Assembly (NCBI RefSeq): GCF_902459705.1
Contig: NZ_CABPRU010000001.1
Location: forward strand, 744,001 to 808,000
Direction of reading: 5' to 3'
Length of the DNA stretch: 64,000 bases
From: Pandoraea terrigena
GTDB taxonomy: Bacteria > Pseudomonadota > Gammaproteobacteria > Burkholderiales > Burkholderiaceae
Below, in pieces: positions 1 through 9,090 of the stretch. A program made the translations under genes and the position numbers. Numbering within the stretch: the first letter of the stretch is position 1; each line of letters opens with the position of its first letter. The notes under the pieces were generated by a model that did no database searches, was not told the DNA's origin, and saw nothing but the letters and a program-made list of their open reading frames with translations.

Positions 1-162
1 GTCGGCTTCACAGCCGTTGTTGGCCAGCGGCTGGCCGCAGCAGGTCTGACGGCGCGGGTAATCGACGCTCACACCGAGTTTCTCCAGCAACTCGAGCGTG
101 GCGATGCCGACTTCGGGAAACAGCGCATCGATGAAACAGGGGACGAACAAGGCCGCTTTCAT
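1..162 (-). CDS. lldE: LldE/LutA-type (Fe-S)-binding protein of the L-lactate dehydrogenase complex, N-terminal part
   Basis: The 54 visible codons begin MKAALFVPCFIDALFPEVGI and contain the cysteine motif QTCCGQPLANNGCEAD, the first CCG domain of the LldE/LutA/YkgE family. These proteins form, with LldF and LldG, the iron-sulfur L-lactate dehydrogenase that oxidises lactate to pyruvate. The gene lies 76 bases downstream of the lactate permease on the same strand, so the two are probably one lactate operon running out of the window. Only the N-terminus is seen, so the identity rests on the motif and context. A glycolate-oxidase iron-sulfur subunit is the alternative, less likely because the open frame starts directly at the CCG domain. 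Confidence 0.8.
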   Translation of the reverse strand, partial: MKAALFVPCFIDALFPEVGIATLELLEKLGVSVDYPRRQTCCGQPLANNGCEAD

Positions 163-238
163 GGGGTTCTCCAACAGGGGACGGCACACTCGCCGCCGCG
201 CACCATGGGGGCGGCGAGTGTCTACAACAACGACGGAC

Positions 239-1945
239 TCAATGCACCAGCATCCCCGTGAGCCAGTACGCCTGCACCAGGGTGATCACCCCGGCGAGTA
301 CGACGAACATGAGGCTGTGCCACACCGTGAAGCGGAACAGATCGGCTTCCTTGCCGATCAGGCCGGTTGCCGCGCAAGCCACGGCGATCGATTGCGGGGA
401 AATCATCTTGCCGGTCACGCCGCCGGTCGTGTTCGCGGCCACGAGCAACGTGTTCGACACGCCGATCTGCTGCGCGGTGGTGCTTTGCAGTCCCGCGAAG
501 AGCGCGTTGGACGAGGTGTCGGAACCCGTCAGGAACACGCCCAGCCAACCGAGCACCGGCGAGAAGAACGGGAAGGCAGCGCCGGTGTGCGCGAGCAACA
601 GCGCGAGCGTCGTCGACATGCCGGAGTAGTTCATGACGAACGCGAACGCCAGCACCAGGCCGATGGCCAGCACGGGCTTTTTCAGCTCCGCGACGGTTTC
701 GAAAAAGCTTTTCACGCCGGCGGCGGGCTTCATGCGAAGCAGCGCCATCGAGAGCAGGGCCGCAATGAAGATCGCCGTGCCGGTGGCCGAGAGCGCATCC
801 CACTTGAAGATGGCGTCCATCGGGGTCGGCGTGGCGACGATGGGCGCGGCCTTTGCCACGAGGCGGTCGAGCCCGGGCACATGCAGCGCCGGCACGGTCC
901 ACGCCAACGGGCCGGTTTTGGCGAACAGCGCCTTGAAGCCAGGCAGGCTCCAGATCGTGACCATGCCGGTGAGGATCAGGAACGGCGACCAGGCACGTAC
1001 GATCTGGCCGGCCGTATAGGGCGACGACGTGGCGCCGCGCGTCGATCCGCCGCCCAAGCCACCAAGGCCACCGAGAGCCGCCGTGCCGCCCGACATCGCC
1101 ACGCCGGTATGCGCGCGTGCGGCAGACGTCTTCGGCTGCCACACCTTCAGGAAGCTGGCGAGGCACACGAGCGAGAACAGCGACGAGATGATGTCCGGCA
1201 GTTCCGGTCCGATGTGGTTCGACGAGAAGTATTGTGCGACGGCGAAACTGCCCCCCGCCACCAGCGCGGCTGGCCACGTTTCCTTGACGCCCCGCTTGCC
1301 GTCCATGATGAACACGAGCCAGAACGGCACGAAGGCGGAGAGCAGCGGCAACTGGCGTCCGGCCATTGCGCCGATATGGAATGCATCGATGCCGCTCACC
1401 TGTCCGGCCACGATGATCGGAATGCCCATCGCGCCGAAGGCGACGGGCGCGGTGTTGGCGATCAGGCACAGGCCGGCGGCGTACAGCGGCTGGAAGCCGA
1501 GCCCCACGAGCAGCGCGGCAGTGATGGCCACCGGCGCGCCGAAGCCCGCCGCGCCTTCAAGAAATGCGCCGAACGAAAAGCCGATCAGCAGCATTTGCAG
1601 ACGCTGGTCGTTGGTGAGCGAGACCACCGAACTGCGAATGATGTCGAACTGCCCGGTCTTGACGACCACACGATAGAGAAAGACCGCGGTGATGATGATC
1701 CAGGCGATGGGCCACAGGCCATAAGCGAAGCCGTACACGGCTGACATGGCGGCCATCCGGGCCGGCATGCCGAAGTAAGCGACGGCGATGACCAGCGCGA
1801 GCGCAACGGTCAGCGCACCTGCGGCATGCGCTTTCATGCGCAGTCCCGCCAGTGCGACAAAGAATACAACGATCGGTAGCGCGGCCATGAGTGCCGCGAT
1901 CCATAGCGTGCCACCCGGCACGTAGTTCTGTACCCACACTTCCAC
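239..1945 (-). CDS. lldP: L-lactate permease (LctP family)
   Basis: The protein has 568 residues, close to the roughly 550 of E. coli LldP, and is almost entirely hydrophobic helices (about 12-14 membrane spans). It should import L-lactate, and probably glycolate, with protons across the inner membrane. Family features include the early segment [20 protein letters not shown] and the glycine-rich stretch [20 protein letters not shown]. The frame is open much further upstream, but a GTG at 1945 preceded by GAGGAG six bases away gives the family N-terminus ([10 protein letters not shown]), so I use it. It is divergent from the GntR regulator LldR and precedes lldE. Confidence 0.9.
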   Translation of the reverse strand: MEVWVQNYVPGGTLWIAALMAALPIVVFFVALAGLRMKAHAAGALTVALALVIAVAYFGMPARMAAMSAVYGFAYGLWPIAWIIITAVFLYRVVVKTGQFDIIRSSVVSLTNDQRLQMLLIGFSFGAFLEGAAGFGAPVAITAALLVGLGFQPLYAAGLCLIANTAPVAFGAMGIPIIVAGQVSGIDAFHIGAMAGRQLPLLSAFVPFWLVFIMDGKRGVKETWPAALVAGGSFAVAQYFSSNHIGPELPDIISSLFSLVCLASFLKVWQPKTSAARAHTGVAMSGGTAALGGLGGLGGGSTRGATSSPYTAGQIVRAWSPFLILTGMVTIWSLPGFKALFAKTGPLAWTVPALHVPGLDRLVAKAAPIVATPTPMDAIFKWDALSATGTAIFIAALLSMALLRMKPAAGVKSFFETVAELKKPVLAIGLVLAFAFVMNYSGMSTTLALLLAHTGAAFPFFSPVLGWLGVFLTGSDTSSNALFAGLQSTTAQQIGVSNTLLVAANTTGGVTGKMISPQSIAVACAATGLIGKEADLFRFTVWHSLMFVVLAGVITLVQAYWLTGMLVH

Positions 1946-2268
1946 TTGCGTCTCCTCGATTTGGTGATCGATTGCTATAAGGCTTGGTCTGGCGGTGTCG
2001 CCGTGCGCGCGGCCGCGTTGGGGGGCGGTTGGCACGACGCTCGGCACGGACGTGTCTGTCCGGCTGACGCGATGATCGACACTGACGAAACGTTCGGGCA
2101 AACTGGTCGTACCAGTTGTCGTGAATGGGGGCTGGCAGGGCAGAATCGCGGCACAGCCCAAACATGCGTCAATGGCGCACGCCAAGGGATCGAAGCGCTC
2201 GTGTGTCGCAAAGTGAGCCCAGCGTCGTCATCGACGCACGCATTCGACATTTCGCAGGAGACGTCACC
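1946..2268. other. lldP-lldR divergent regulatory region
   Basis: This 323-base gap holds the control signals of both genes. Apart from the operator at 2101-2117 and the two ribosome binding sites (GAGGAG for lldP, CAGGAG for lldR), I see no convincing sigma-70 hexamers, RNA gene or small coding frame. Confidence 0.5.
2101..2117. promoter_or_regulatory. LldR-type operator, perfect inverted repeat
   Basis: AACTGGT and ACCAGTT form perfect 7-bp arms around CGT. This fits the TGGT-N3-ACCA core bound by FadR/LldR-class GntR regulators, and lies between lldP and the divergent lldR gene. It probably mediates lactate-responsive control of lldP and autoregulation. Binding is inferred, not shown. Confidence 0.7.
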
Positions 2269-2985
2269 GTGGGCGGTCCCAATCTGACCGAGCGCATCAC
2301 GCGCGAACTCGAGACCCGTTTGATCGAAGGCGTGTGGGCGCCAGGCGAGCGCATTCCTTCCGAGCGTGCGTTGGCGCTATCGCTGGGCGTGGCACGCTCG
2401 ACGGTGCGCGCGGCGCTTCAGCGCCTTGTCGCCCGCGGCCTGCTCAAGACGCGGGCCGCCTCGGGGGTGTATGTCTCGGATCGTTTGCAGACGGGGTTGA
2501 TTTCGCCGTGGCGGCAACTCGTGAGCGATCATCCGGAGTTGCGTCCGGACATGCTCGAATTTCGCCTGATGCTGGAGGGCACCACGGCCTATCTGGCCGC
2601 TGTGCGGGCGACCGATGAAGACCTTGCGCGCCTGGCCGAACTGGTCGATGGGCTGGTCGAGGCGCACGAGCGCGGCGACACTGTGCGCGAGTCGCGACTC
2701 GACGGCGACTTTCATACGGCGCTCGCCAACGCGTCCCACAACGCCATGCTCCGGCACCTGCAAGGCAGCGTCGTCAAGATGCTCCACGAACACATCACGC
2801 TCAATAACTCGGGGCTGTTCGAGTTGCGCGAGCAGGCATCGGAGACCATCCTCGCCCATCACCTCGCGCTCTGGGAGGCCATCCGCACCCGCCAGCCGGA
2901 GGCGGCGCGCCGTATCATGCGCGAGCACATCGGTTTCGTGTGGCGCAAGCTCGAACCGGACTCCCCGGCGCCGATTGTCCCTTGA
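2269..2985 (+). CDS. lldR: GntR/FadR-family regulator, LldR-like
   Basis: This 238-residue protein has an N-terminal winged helix (about residues 8-75, with PSERALALSLGVARSTVRAA as recognition region) and a C-terminal FCD ligand domain. Such proteins control lactate or other organic-acid operons. The open frame reaches further upstream, but GTG at 2269 lies eight bases after CAGGAG and gives the usual GntR N-terminus. It is divergent from lldP and next to the palindrome at 2101-2117, so it very likely controls the lactate genes and itself. Another FCD regulator such as PdhR or GlcC is possible by sequence, but the context favours LldR. Confidence 0.85.
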   Translation: MGGPNLTERITRELETRLIEGVWAPGERIPSERALALSLGVARSTVRAALQRLVARGLLKTRAASGVYVSDRLQTGLISPWRQLVSDHPELRPDMLEFRLMLEGTTAYLAAVRATDEDLARLAELVDGLVEAHERGDTVRESRLDGDFHTALANASHNAMLRHLQGSVVKMLHEHITLNNSGLFELREQASETILAHHLALWEAIRTRQPEAARRIMREHIGFVWRKLEPDSPAPIVP

Positions 2986-3046
2986 GGTTGCCGGGGCCGC
3001 CCGCCGGTTTTGGTAGGATGCGGACTTTGCCACGCTTTCCCCCATC

Positions 3047-5632
3047 GTGAAGCGCCCGATTTCGTCGCTGTTTTCGTCGCTGTTACATGCCATCGCCCAA
3101 ACGGGTCGGCATGGCCAGCGCCTCTTGCAACCTCTGCAGCCGTATGCGGCGCGCGCGTGGTATCACGTGCGCCATCCCACGCGCCGGGGCGTACTCATCG
3201 CCATGGCGGCGCCGCCGTGCCTGCTCATCGCCTACACACTGATCCTGATTCCGTTCACGCCGAGCATTCGTGACATTCGGCGCGCCAGGATCGACCAGCC
3301 AGCGCAGGTGCTGTCGGCCGACGGCCGGCTGCTCGCCGAGTTCCGGCCGGCGAACCGGGAATGGGTGCCGCTGAAAGACGTGTCGCCAAATGTCGTCAGG
3401 GCGCTGGTCGCGACGGAAGACCATCGCTTTTACGAGCATCACGGCATCGACCTGAAGCGCACGGCATCGGCGGCGCTGCACACGTTCTCCGGTGACCGGC
3501 AGGGGGGATCGACCCTCACGCAGCAACTCGCCCGCAACCTCTATCCGGACGAGATCGGCCGCGCGCCCACGCTCACCCGCAAGCTCAAGGAAGCGATCAC
3601 CGCGCTGAAGATCGAAGCCGTCTACACGAAGCCCGAGATTCTCGAGACGTACCTGAACACCGTGCCGTTCCTGTACAACGCGTACGGTATCGAGATGGCC
3701 GCGCGCACGTACTTCGACAAGTCGGCCGATCAGCTCGATTTGCTCGAGGCTGCCACGCTCGTCGGCATGCTCAAGGGCAACAGTTATTACAACCCGGTGA
3801 TCAACCCCGAGCGTGCGCTGCAACGTCGCAATACCGTGCTCGCCCAGATGGTCAAGTTCGGGGGACTCGACGCGTCGAAGCTCGCCGCATTGCAGAAGCG
3901 TCCGCTGCGCATCGACTTCGAGCGACAGACCGAGGAGCCGGGGCCGGCACCGCACTTTGCCCAGCAATTGCGCAAGTGGCTGATCGGCTGGGCCGATCGT
4001 CATGACTACAACATTTATTCCGACGGCCTCGTGGTGCACACCACCATCGACTCTCGCTTGCAGACCATGGCGACGCAGGCGCTCACGCGTCAGGCCAATC
4101 AGTTGCAGGGTATTGCCGACGCGAACTGGTCGGCGCGCGGTGGCTGGCGTGACAGTGCGCCGCTGGTGCACGCATTCGTGCGCGAATCGGCCGAGTATCG
4201 CAATGCGGTGGCGGGGGGAGAGGCGCCCGAAGCGGCCATGAAGCGCCTGCTCGCCGACAAGACGTTCATGCGGAACCTGCGCGAGACGAAGACCCGGGTG
4301 CAAGCCGGTTTTCTCGCGATCGATCCGCGCACGGGGGAAATTCGCGCGTGGGTCGGCAGCCGCGACTTTACGACCGATCCGTTCGATCACGTTCAGCAGG
4401 CGCGCCGTCAGCCTGGATCGACGTTCAAGGCGTTCGTGTACGGTGCGGCCTTCGCCAAGGGCAGGACGCCCGACGACACCATCGTCGACCAGGTCGTTGA
4501 AATTCCGCTCGCGGGCGGCGAGATCTGGCGACCGAGCGACGACACCGCGCCGACCAACAAGCCCATGACGTTGCGCGACGCGCTCGCGCAATCGCGCAAC
4601 ACCGTCACGGCACAACTGATGCAGGACGTAGGGCCGTCGCGAGTGGCCGGACTGGCGCGGGCGATGGGCGTGCGCGAGAGCAAGCTCGATCCGGTGCCGT
4701 CGCTGGCGCTGGGCACGAGCCCCGTCTCGCTCAAGGAGATGGTGGTCGCGTACGGCACCATCGCGGATGGCGGCGAGTATCGCGAACCGACGATGGTCAC
4801 GGAGATCACGAACAGCGCGGGCGATGTGCTCGCCACGTTCTCACCGGCACGCGCCGAGCGGGCGCTCTCCGTGAATGACGACTACACCTTGCTCGATACC
4901 CTGCGCAGTGTCATCGATCGCGGCACGGGCAATGCGATTCGCACGCGCTTCGGCATTCGCGCCGATGTGGCGGGCAAGACAGGCACGACGCAAGACAACG
5001 CGGACGGCTGGTTCATTCTCATGCAGCCGCAGTTGGTGGCGGGGGCGTGGGTCGGCTTCAACGACAGTCGCGTGACGCTGCGCAGCGATTACTGGGGGCA
5101 GGGCGCGCATAGTGCGTTGCCGATCGTCGGCGATGTGTTCTCGAGGGCGTTGCGGGCGAAGGTGATCGATGGGAATGCAAAGTTCGAAGCGCCGGATAAT
5201 CACCATTGGTACAGCGAGTGGTGGACGCGTGCCTCGGACTGGGTGACGGGGCTTTTCGCGAAGACCCCCGAACCGGCGCACAAGGGGAAAGCGCCGGTGA
5301 AGCGCGCGGCGGCAACGGCGCCTACGCCCGCACGTGAGACCGCCGCCCCCGCCGTCGCGAGCGATAGCGGGCCGTTGCCGGTGCCGGTCGCATCCGCCGT
5401 GCTGGCGCAGCCCGAGTCGGGATCGCCCGCGAGCGCGCCGCATGGCACCACGATTCCGGGTGTGCCGGGGGAGTGGAATGGTCCGGGCGGGGCGTCGTCG
5501 AACGGGGTTGCCACGCCATCCGGTTCGGTGGGCGGCACGCCGTCACCGTCGGGCCGGCCGCTGATGCCGACGCCGATCATTCCCCCGGCAACGTCCAATC
5601 CAGCCGCGCCGGCTTCCGCAGTCGCCCAATAA
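3047..5632 (+). CDS. Bifunctional class A penicillin-binding protein (PBP1A-like)
   Basis: The 861-residue protein polymerises and cross-links peptidoglycan at the outer face of the inner membrane. A single membrane anchor lies at about residues 49-70. The GT51 glycosyltransferase domain follows, with catalytic Glu124 in ATEDHRFYEHHGID and the GGSTLTQQLARN motif. The transpeptidase domain has the SxxK serine in GSTFK (about 458-461), SRN, and KTGTT near 644. The last 120 or so residues are a Pro/Ala/Ser-rich tail of low complexity. The start is the GTG at 3047. It stands alone with no cell-wall operon around it; whether it is the housekeeping PBP1A or a second paralogue cannot be told from the window. 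Confidence 0.9.
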   Translation: MKRPISSLFSSLLHAIAQTGRHGQRLLQPLQPYAARAWYHVRHPTRRGVLIAMAAPPCLLIAYTLILIPFTPSIRDIRRARIDQPAQVLSADGRLLAEFRPANREWVPLKDVSPNVVRALVATEDHRFYEHHGIDLKRTASAALHTFSGDRQGGSTLTQQLARNLYPDEIGRAPTLTRKLKEAITALKIEAVYTKPEILETYLNTVPFLYNAYGIEMAARTYFDKSADQLDLLEAATLVGMLKGNSYYNPVINPERALQRRNTVLAQMVKFGGLDASKLAALQKRPLRIDFERQTEEPGPAPHFAQQLRKWLIGWADRHDYNIYSDGLVVHTTIDSRLQTMATQALTRQANQLQGIADANWSARGGWRDSAPLVHAFVRESAEYRNAVAGGEAPEAAMKRLLADKTFMRNLRETKTRVQAGFLAIDPRTGEIRAWVGSRDFTTDPFDHVQQARRQPGSTFKAFVYGAAFAKGRTPDDTIVDQVVEIPLAGGEIWRPSDDTAPTNKPMTLRDALAQSRNTVTAQLMQDVGPSRVAGLARAMGVRESKLDPVPSLALGTSPVSLKEMVVAYGTIADGGEYREPTMVTEITNSAGDVLATFSPARAERALSVNDDYTLLDTLRSVIDRGTGNAIRTRFGIRADVAGKTGTTQDNADGWFILMQPQLVAGAWVGFNDSRVTLRSDYWGQGAHSALPIVGDVFSRALRAKVIDGNAKFEAPDNHHWYSEWWTRASDWVTGLFAKTPEPAHKGKAPVKRAAATAPTPARETAAPAVASDSGPLPVPVASAVLAQPESGSPASAPHGTTIPGVPGEWNGPGGASSNGVATPSGSVGGTPSPSGRPLMPTPIIPPATSNPAAPASAVAQ

Positions 5633-5664
5633 GCGGCGATCCAACGGCTGCGAAGGGGCGCTCG

Positions 5665-5688
5665 GCCCGGTGTCCGCCGGGCGGATTT
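5665..5688 (+). terminator. Probable terminator after the penicillin-binding protein gene
   Basis: GCCCGG and CCGGGC arms enclose a 6-base loop and are followed by GGATTTT, about 30 bases after the stop codon. The T-run is short, so efficiency is uncertain. Confidence 0.5.
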
Positions 5689-5738
5689 TCCATAACAGTT
5701 ATGCAACATCCTGATGACCGGTGGGTCATGGCATGCGT

Positions 5739-5756
5739 TATATTCATTCGTATATA
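5739..5756. promoter_or_regulatory. Candidate LysR-type binding site or promoter
   Basis: TATAT and ATATA are separated by 8 bases in the AT-rich stretch about 45-60 bases before the LysR start at 5802. It resembles a weak dyad of the T-N11-A class, but TATATT could equally be a -10 hexamer. Confidence 0.3.
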
Positions 5757-5801
5757 GCGGTGACGCAGGTGTCTGCCGCAACATCGGGGGAGACGCGAGC
5801 C

Positions 5802-6713
5802 ATGTTCATTCGGCAGTTGAGTTATCTCGTGGCGCTGTCGCAGGCGCAGCACTTCCGGCGCGCGGCGGCGTTGTGCAACGTGTCGCAGCCGACGCTATCC
5901 GGCGCAATCCGAAGTATCGAAGAAGAGTTCGGCCTGCCGATCGTGCGACGCGGACGTCGCTTCGAAGGCTTCACCCCGGAAGGGGAGCGCGTGCTCGCGT
6001 GGGCGCGTCAGGTGCTGGCCGATTGTGAGGGATTGCGGCAGGAGGCGAGCGCCAGCCGGCGCGAAGTTACGGGATGTCTGCGCATCGGTGCGATTCCCAC
6101 CGCATTGCCGCTCGTGCCGCTGCTCACCGACGCCTGCCTGCGCGAGTACCCTGGCATGCGTCACGAGGTCTACACGCTTTCGGCGACGCAGGCGCTGCGA
6201 CAGCTCTCTGAACTCGATCTGGATGTCGGATTGAGCTATCTCGACGATCCGCGTCTGCGCGAGTTCGAAACCGTCCCCTTGTTCCGCGAGCGCTACGTAT
6301 TGATTGCCCGCGACGAATCGGCGCTGGCCGGACGCGCGTCGCTGTCATGGCATGAGGCAGCAAAGCTGCCGTTGTGCCTGCTCACGGGCAATATGCAATG
6401 CCGACAGGGTATCGACGCGGCGCTGGCACGTGCGGGCACGTCGGCGTCGCCGCGCGTGGAGACGGATTCGCTCATGGCGCTGTATGCGCACGTGCGATGC
6501 GCGAGCCTCTTCAGCATCGTGCCGCACAGCGTGCTGTGCCTCGCGGAGATGCGCGACGAACTGCACGCCGTGCCGTTGCAGCCCGCGTTGCACCGCGAGA
6601 TCGGGCTGATCCTGCGCGAGCGTCAGCCGCGTCCACCCCTGCTCGAGGCGGCCATTGCCGCGTTCCGCTCGGTGAATCTGCAGGCCAGGGTGGATGCACT
6701 GTTGCCGGCCTGA
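5802..6713 (+). CDS. LysR-family transcriptional regulator beside formate dehydrogenase
   Basis: This 303-residue protein has the LysR winged helix (RQLSYLVALSQAQHFRRAAA, then VSQPTLSGAIRSIEEEFGLP) and a substrate-binding-type effector domain. I chose the ATG at 5802 because GGGGGAGAC lies about nine bases upstream and the LysR domain starts immediately; the frame is open 27 codons further up. It lies 174 bases before the formate dehydrogenase gene on the same strand, so it may activate that gene, but a hairpin terminator separates them. The effector is unknown; formate is a guess from position. Confidence 0.85.
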   Translation: MFIRQLSYLVALSQAQHFRRAAALCNVSQPTLSGAIRSIEEEFGLPIVRRGRRFEGFTPEGERVLAWARQVLADCEGLRQEASASRREVTGCLRIGAIPTALPLVPLLTDACLREYPGMRHEVYTLSATQALRQLSELDLDVGLSYLDDPRLREFETVPLFRERYVLIARDESALAGRASLSWHEAAKLPLCLLTGNMQCRQGIDAALARAGTSASPRVETDSLMALYAHVRCASLFSIVPHSVLCLAEMRDELHAVPLQPALHREIGLILRERQPRPPLLEAAIAAFRSVNLQARVDALLPA

Positions 6714-6751
6714 TGGCGCTCCGCCCTTGCCACTGCGCTGCATCTGATAGG

Positions 6752-6785
6752 TCTGGCCGATCAATCGATCGGCCAGAACGATTTT
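6752..6785 (+). terminator. Strong hairpin terminator after the LysR gene
   Basis: TCTGGCCGATC and GATCGGCCAGA are perfect 11-bp arms with a 4-base loop, followed by ACGATTTT. It separates the LysR gene from fdh, so fdh should have its own promoter in 6786-6870. Confidence 0.7.
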
Positions 6786-6887
6786 CCAGGCGTGCCACAG
6801 GCACCGATCATTGGCCTCAATGCAGCGACGCCATCACACGTCGCCAATGCAGACCGCTTACCCATGACCTTTCAGGAGCGAGACATC

Positions 6888-8093
6888 ATGGCCAAGATTG
6901 TGTGTGTACTGTACGACGACCCCGTGACCGGATACCCCAAGACCTACGCCCGCGACGATCTGCCTGCGATCGAGTGCTACCCCGATGGCCAGTCCTTGCC
7001 GACGCCGCGCGGCATCGACTTCGCGCCGGGGGCGCTGCTCGGCAGCGTGTCGGGCGAACTGGGCCTTCGCCGGTATCTTGAGTCGAACGGCCATCAGCTC
7101 GTGGTGACCTCGAGCAAGGACGGCGAGAACAGTGTGCTCGATCGCGAACTGTCGGACGCCGAAATCGTGATCTCGCAACCGTTCTGGCCCGCCTACATGA
7201 CGGCCGAACGCATCAAGCGCGCAAAGAAGCTGAAGATGATCGTGACCGCCGGCATTGGCTCGGACCATACGGATTTGCAGGCCGCCATGGCGCACGGCAT
7301 CACGGTCGCGGAAGTGACGTACTGCAACAGCAACAGCGTGGCCGAGCACGTCATGATGACGACGCTCGCGCTCGTGCGTAACTACCTGCCGTCGTACCAA
7401 TGGGTGCTCAAGGGCGGCTGGAACATTGCCGATTGCGTGTCGCGTTCGTACGATCTTGAAGGCATGCACGTGGGAACGGTTGCCGCCGGGCGGATCGGCC
7501 TGCGGGTGTTGCGCCTGATGAAGCCGTTCGGCACGCATCTGCACTATCTCGATCGTCATCGTCTGCCGGCGTCCGTCGAGAAGGAGCTGAACCTCACGCA
7601 CCACGCGAGCCTCGAGAGCCTCGCGAAGGTTTGCGACGTGGTGACGTTGAACTGCCCGCTGCACCCGGAAACGGAGCATATGATCAACGCCGATAGCCTG
7701 AAGCACTTCAAGCGCGGCGCGTATCTGATCAATACCGCGCGCGGCAAGCTTTGCGATCGCGACGCCGTGGCGGCCGCGCTGGAGAGCGGGCAACTTGCCG
7801 GTTATGGCGGTGACGTGTGGTTCCCGCAACCGGCGCCGGCCGATCATCCGTGGCGTCGCATGCCGCACCACGGCATGACGCCGCACATCTCGGGCACGAG
7901 CCTCTCTGCACAAGCACGCTACGCCGCGGGAACGCGCGAAATTCTCGAGTGCTATTTCGAGAACCGCCCGATCCGCGATGCGTACCTGATCGTGCAGGGC
8001 GGCCGGCTGGCCGGGGTGGGCGCCCATTCGTACAGTGCGGGAAATGCCACGGGCGGGTCGGAGGAGGCGGCGCGTTTCAATCAATCGGCCTGA
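6888..8093 (+). CDS. fdh: NAD-dependent formate dehydrogenase
   Basis: The protein oxidises formate to CO2 while reducing NAD+ to NADH in the cytoplasm. At 401 residues it has exactly the length of the well-studied Pseudomonas sp. 101 enzyme and matches it along its length as I remember it: start MAKIVCVLYDDPVTGYPKTY, substrate region SQPFWPAY, Rossmann motif GTVAAGRIG, cofactor-selecting Asp in LDRHRLP, catalytic Arg in NTARGKLCD, catalytic His in GMTPHISGT, and tail GGSEEAA. It belongs to the D-2-hydroxyacid dehydrogenase superfamily and needs no metal. The start at 6888 follows CAGGAGCG. The formate probably comes from one-carbon or oxalate metabolism; no such gene is adjacent. Confidence 0.95.
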   Translation: MAKIVCVLYDDPVTGYPKTYARDDLPAIECYPDGQSLPTPRGIDFAPGALLGSVSGELGLRRYLESNGHQLVVTSSKDGENSVLDRELSDAEIVISQPFWPAYMTAERIKRAKKLKMIVTAGIGSDHTDLQAAMAHGITVAEVTYCNSNSVAEHVMMTTLALVRNYLPSYQWVLKGGWNIADCVSRSYDLEGMHVGTVAAGRIGLRVLRLMKPFGTHLHYLDRHRLPASVEKELNLTHHASLESLAKVCDVVTLNCPLHPETEHMINADSLKHFKRGAYLINTARGKLCDRDAVAAALESGQLAGYGGDVWFPQPAPADHPWRRMPHHGMTPHISGTSLSAQARYAAGTREILECYFENRPIRDAYLIVQGGRLAGVGAHSYSAGNATGGSEEAARFNQSA

Positions 8094-8171
8094 CGTCCGA
8101 CGGTGGCGCGACGACTCGCGCCGCGTCCACAGGTCGGTCATCACGTCGATGCCCCGGCCTGCTTTGCTCGC

Positions 8172-8891
8172 TCAGGCAGCGCGCTTCGGAATGTCGAGCC
8201 CGCGAATCACGGCAGGACGCGCGACGAACGCGTCGAGCGCGCGTTGCACGTGCTTGAACTGGTGGAACTCGACCAGATCGGCCGCTTCGTAGAAGCCGAC
8301 GAGGTTTCGAATCCACGGGAACGTGGCGATGTCGGCGATCGTGTATTCGTCACCCACGATCCAGGCGTGCGTCGCCAGACGGGCGTCGAGCACGGCAAGC
8401 AGGCGCTTCGCTTCGTTCACGTACCGGTCGCGCGGACGCTTGTCCTCGAAGTCCTTGCCCGCGAACTTGTGGAAGAAACCGACCTGGCCGAACATCGGCC
8501 CCACGCCGCCCATCTGGAACATGACCCACTGCAGCGTTTCGTACCGCGCGGCCGGATCGGCGGGCAGCAGCTTGCCGGTCTTCTCGGCGAGGTACCAGAG
8601 AATCGCGCCCGACTCGAACAACGGCATCGGCTTGCCGTTGGGGCCATTCGGATCGAGGATCGCGGGAATCTTGTTGTTCGGATTGAGCGACACGAACGCC
8701 GGCGAGAGCTGGTCGTCGGTCTGGAAACTCACCAGGTGCACTTCGTAGGGCAGCCCGATTTCTTCGAGCATGATCGACACCTTCACGCCGTTGGGCGTGG
8801 GCAGTGAATACAGCTGCAGACGCTCGGGATGCGCAGCCGGCCACTTGCGGGTGATGGGGAACGGGGACAAATCGGCGGACAGATCGGACAT
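8172..8891 (-). CDS. Glutathione S-transferase, YfcG/Ure2-like
   Basis: This 239-residue protein has a thioredoxin-fold N-terminal domain (YSLPTPNGVKVSIMLEEIGL, then NPNNKIPAI and the ESGAILWYLAEK glutathione-binding segment) and an all-helical C-terminal domain. The Asn in TPNGVK is typical of the YfcG/Nu class, which acts as a disulfide reductase on glutathionylated substrates. The upstream frame is open, but the ATG at 8891 gives the family N-terminus. It is a single gene, convergent with fdh and not obviously part of a pathway here. Confidence 0.88.
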   Translation of the reverse strand: MSDLSADLSPFPITRKWPAAHPERLQLYSLPTPNGVKVSIMLEEIGLPYEVHLVSFQTDDQLSPAFVSLNPNNKIPAILDPNGPNGKPMPLFESGAILWYLAEKTGKLLPADPAARYETLQWVMFQMGGVGPMFGQVGFFHKFAGKDFEDKRPRDRYVNEAKRLLAVLDARLATHAWIVGDEYTIADIATFPWIRNLVGFYEAADLVEFHQFKHVQRALDAFVARPAVIRGLDIPKRAA

Positions 8892-9036
8892 GGGGATCGA
8901 TGTGTTCGTGAGGAAGCGGCTCGCTGCGCCGCGGGAATGCCAATATAACGCCAAGTGCGCAGACGTGCTGGCGAGTCCTTCGAAGTGATTGGGGCGAGAC
9001 AGCCGCGGCGTACCTGCGGCGCAATGCACAATGCAA

Positions 9037-9064
9037 AAGGGACGGCACGCGCCGTCCCTTTTTC
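9037..9064 (-). terminator. Intrinsic terminator after tyrB
   Basis: AAGGGACGGC and GCCGTCCCTT form a perfect 10-bp stem around ACGC, with T-runs on both strands. It lies 27 bases past the stop of the minus-strand aminotransferase gene and before the glutathione transferase promoter. Confidence 0.88.
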
Positions 9065-9090
9065 GTGGGGCGTCCGGTCCCGGGCGACGC

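Noticed and set aside
98-1744. 548-residue open frame on the plus strand opposite lldP
   Set aside because: Antisense shadow of the lactate permease; Arg/His-rich with no membrane or domain pattern.
8105-8122. Hairpin GGCGCGA-CGAC-TCGCGCC between fdh and the glutathione transferase gene as a terminator
   Set aside because: Stem of only 7 bp in GC-rich DNA with no T-run; too likely by chance to list as a feature.
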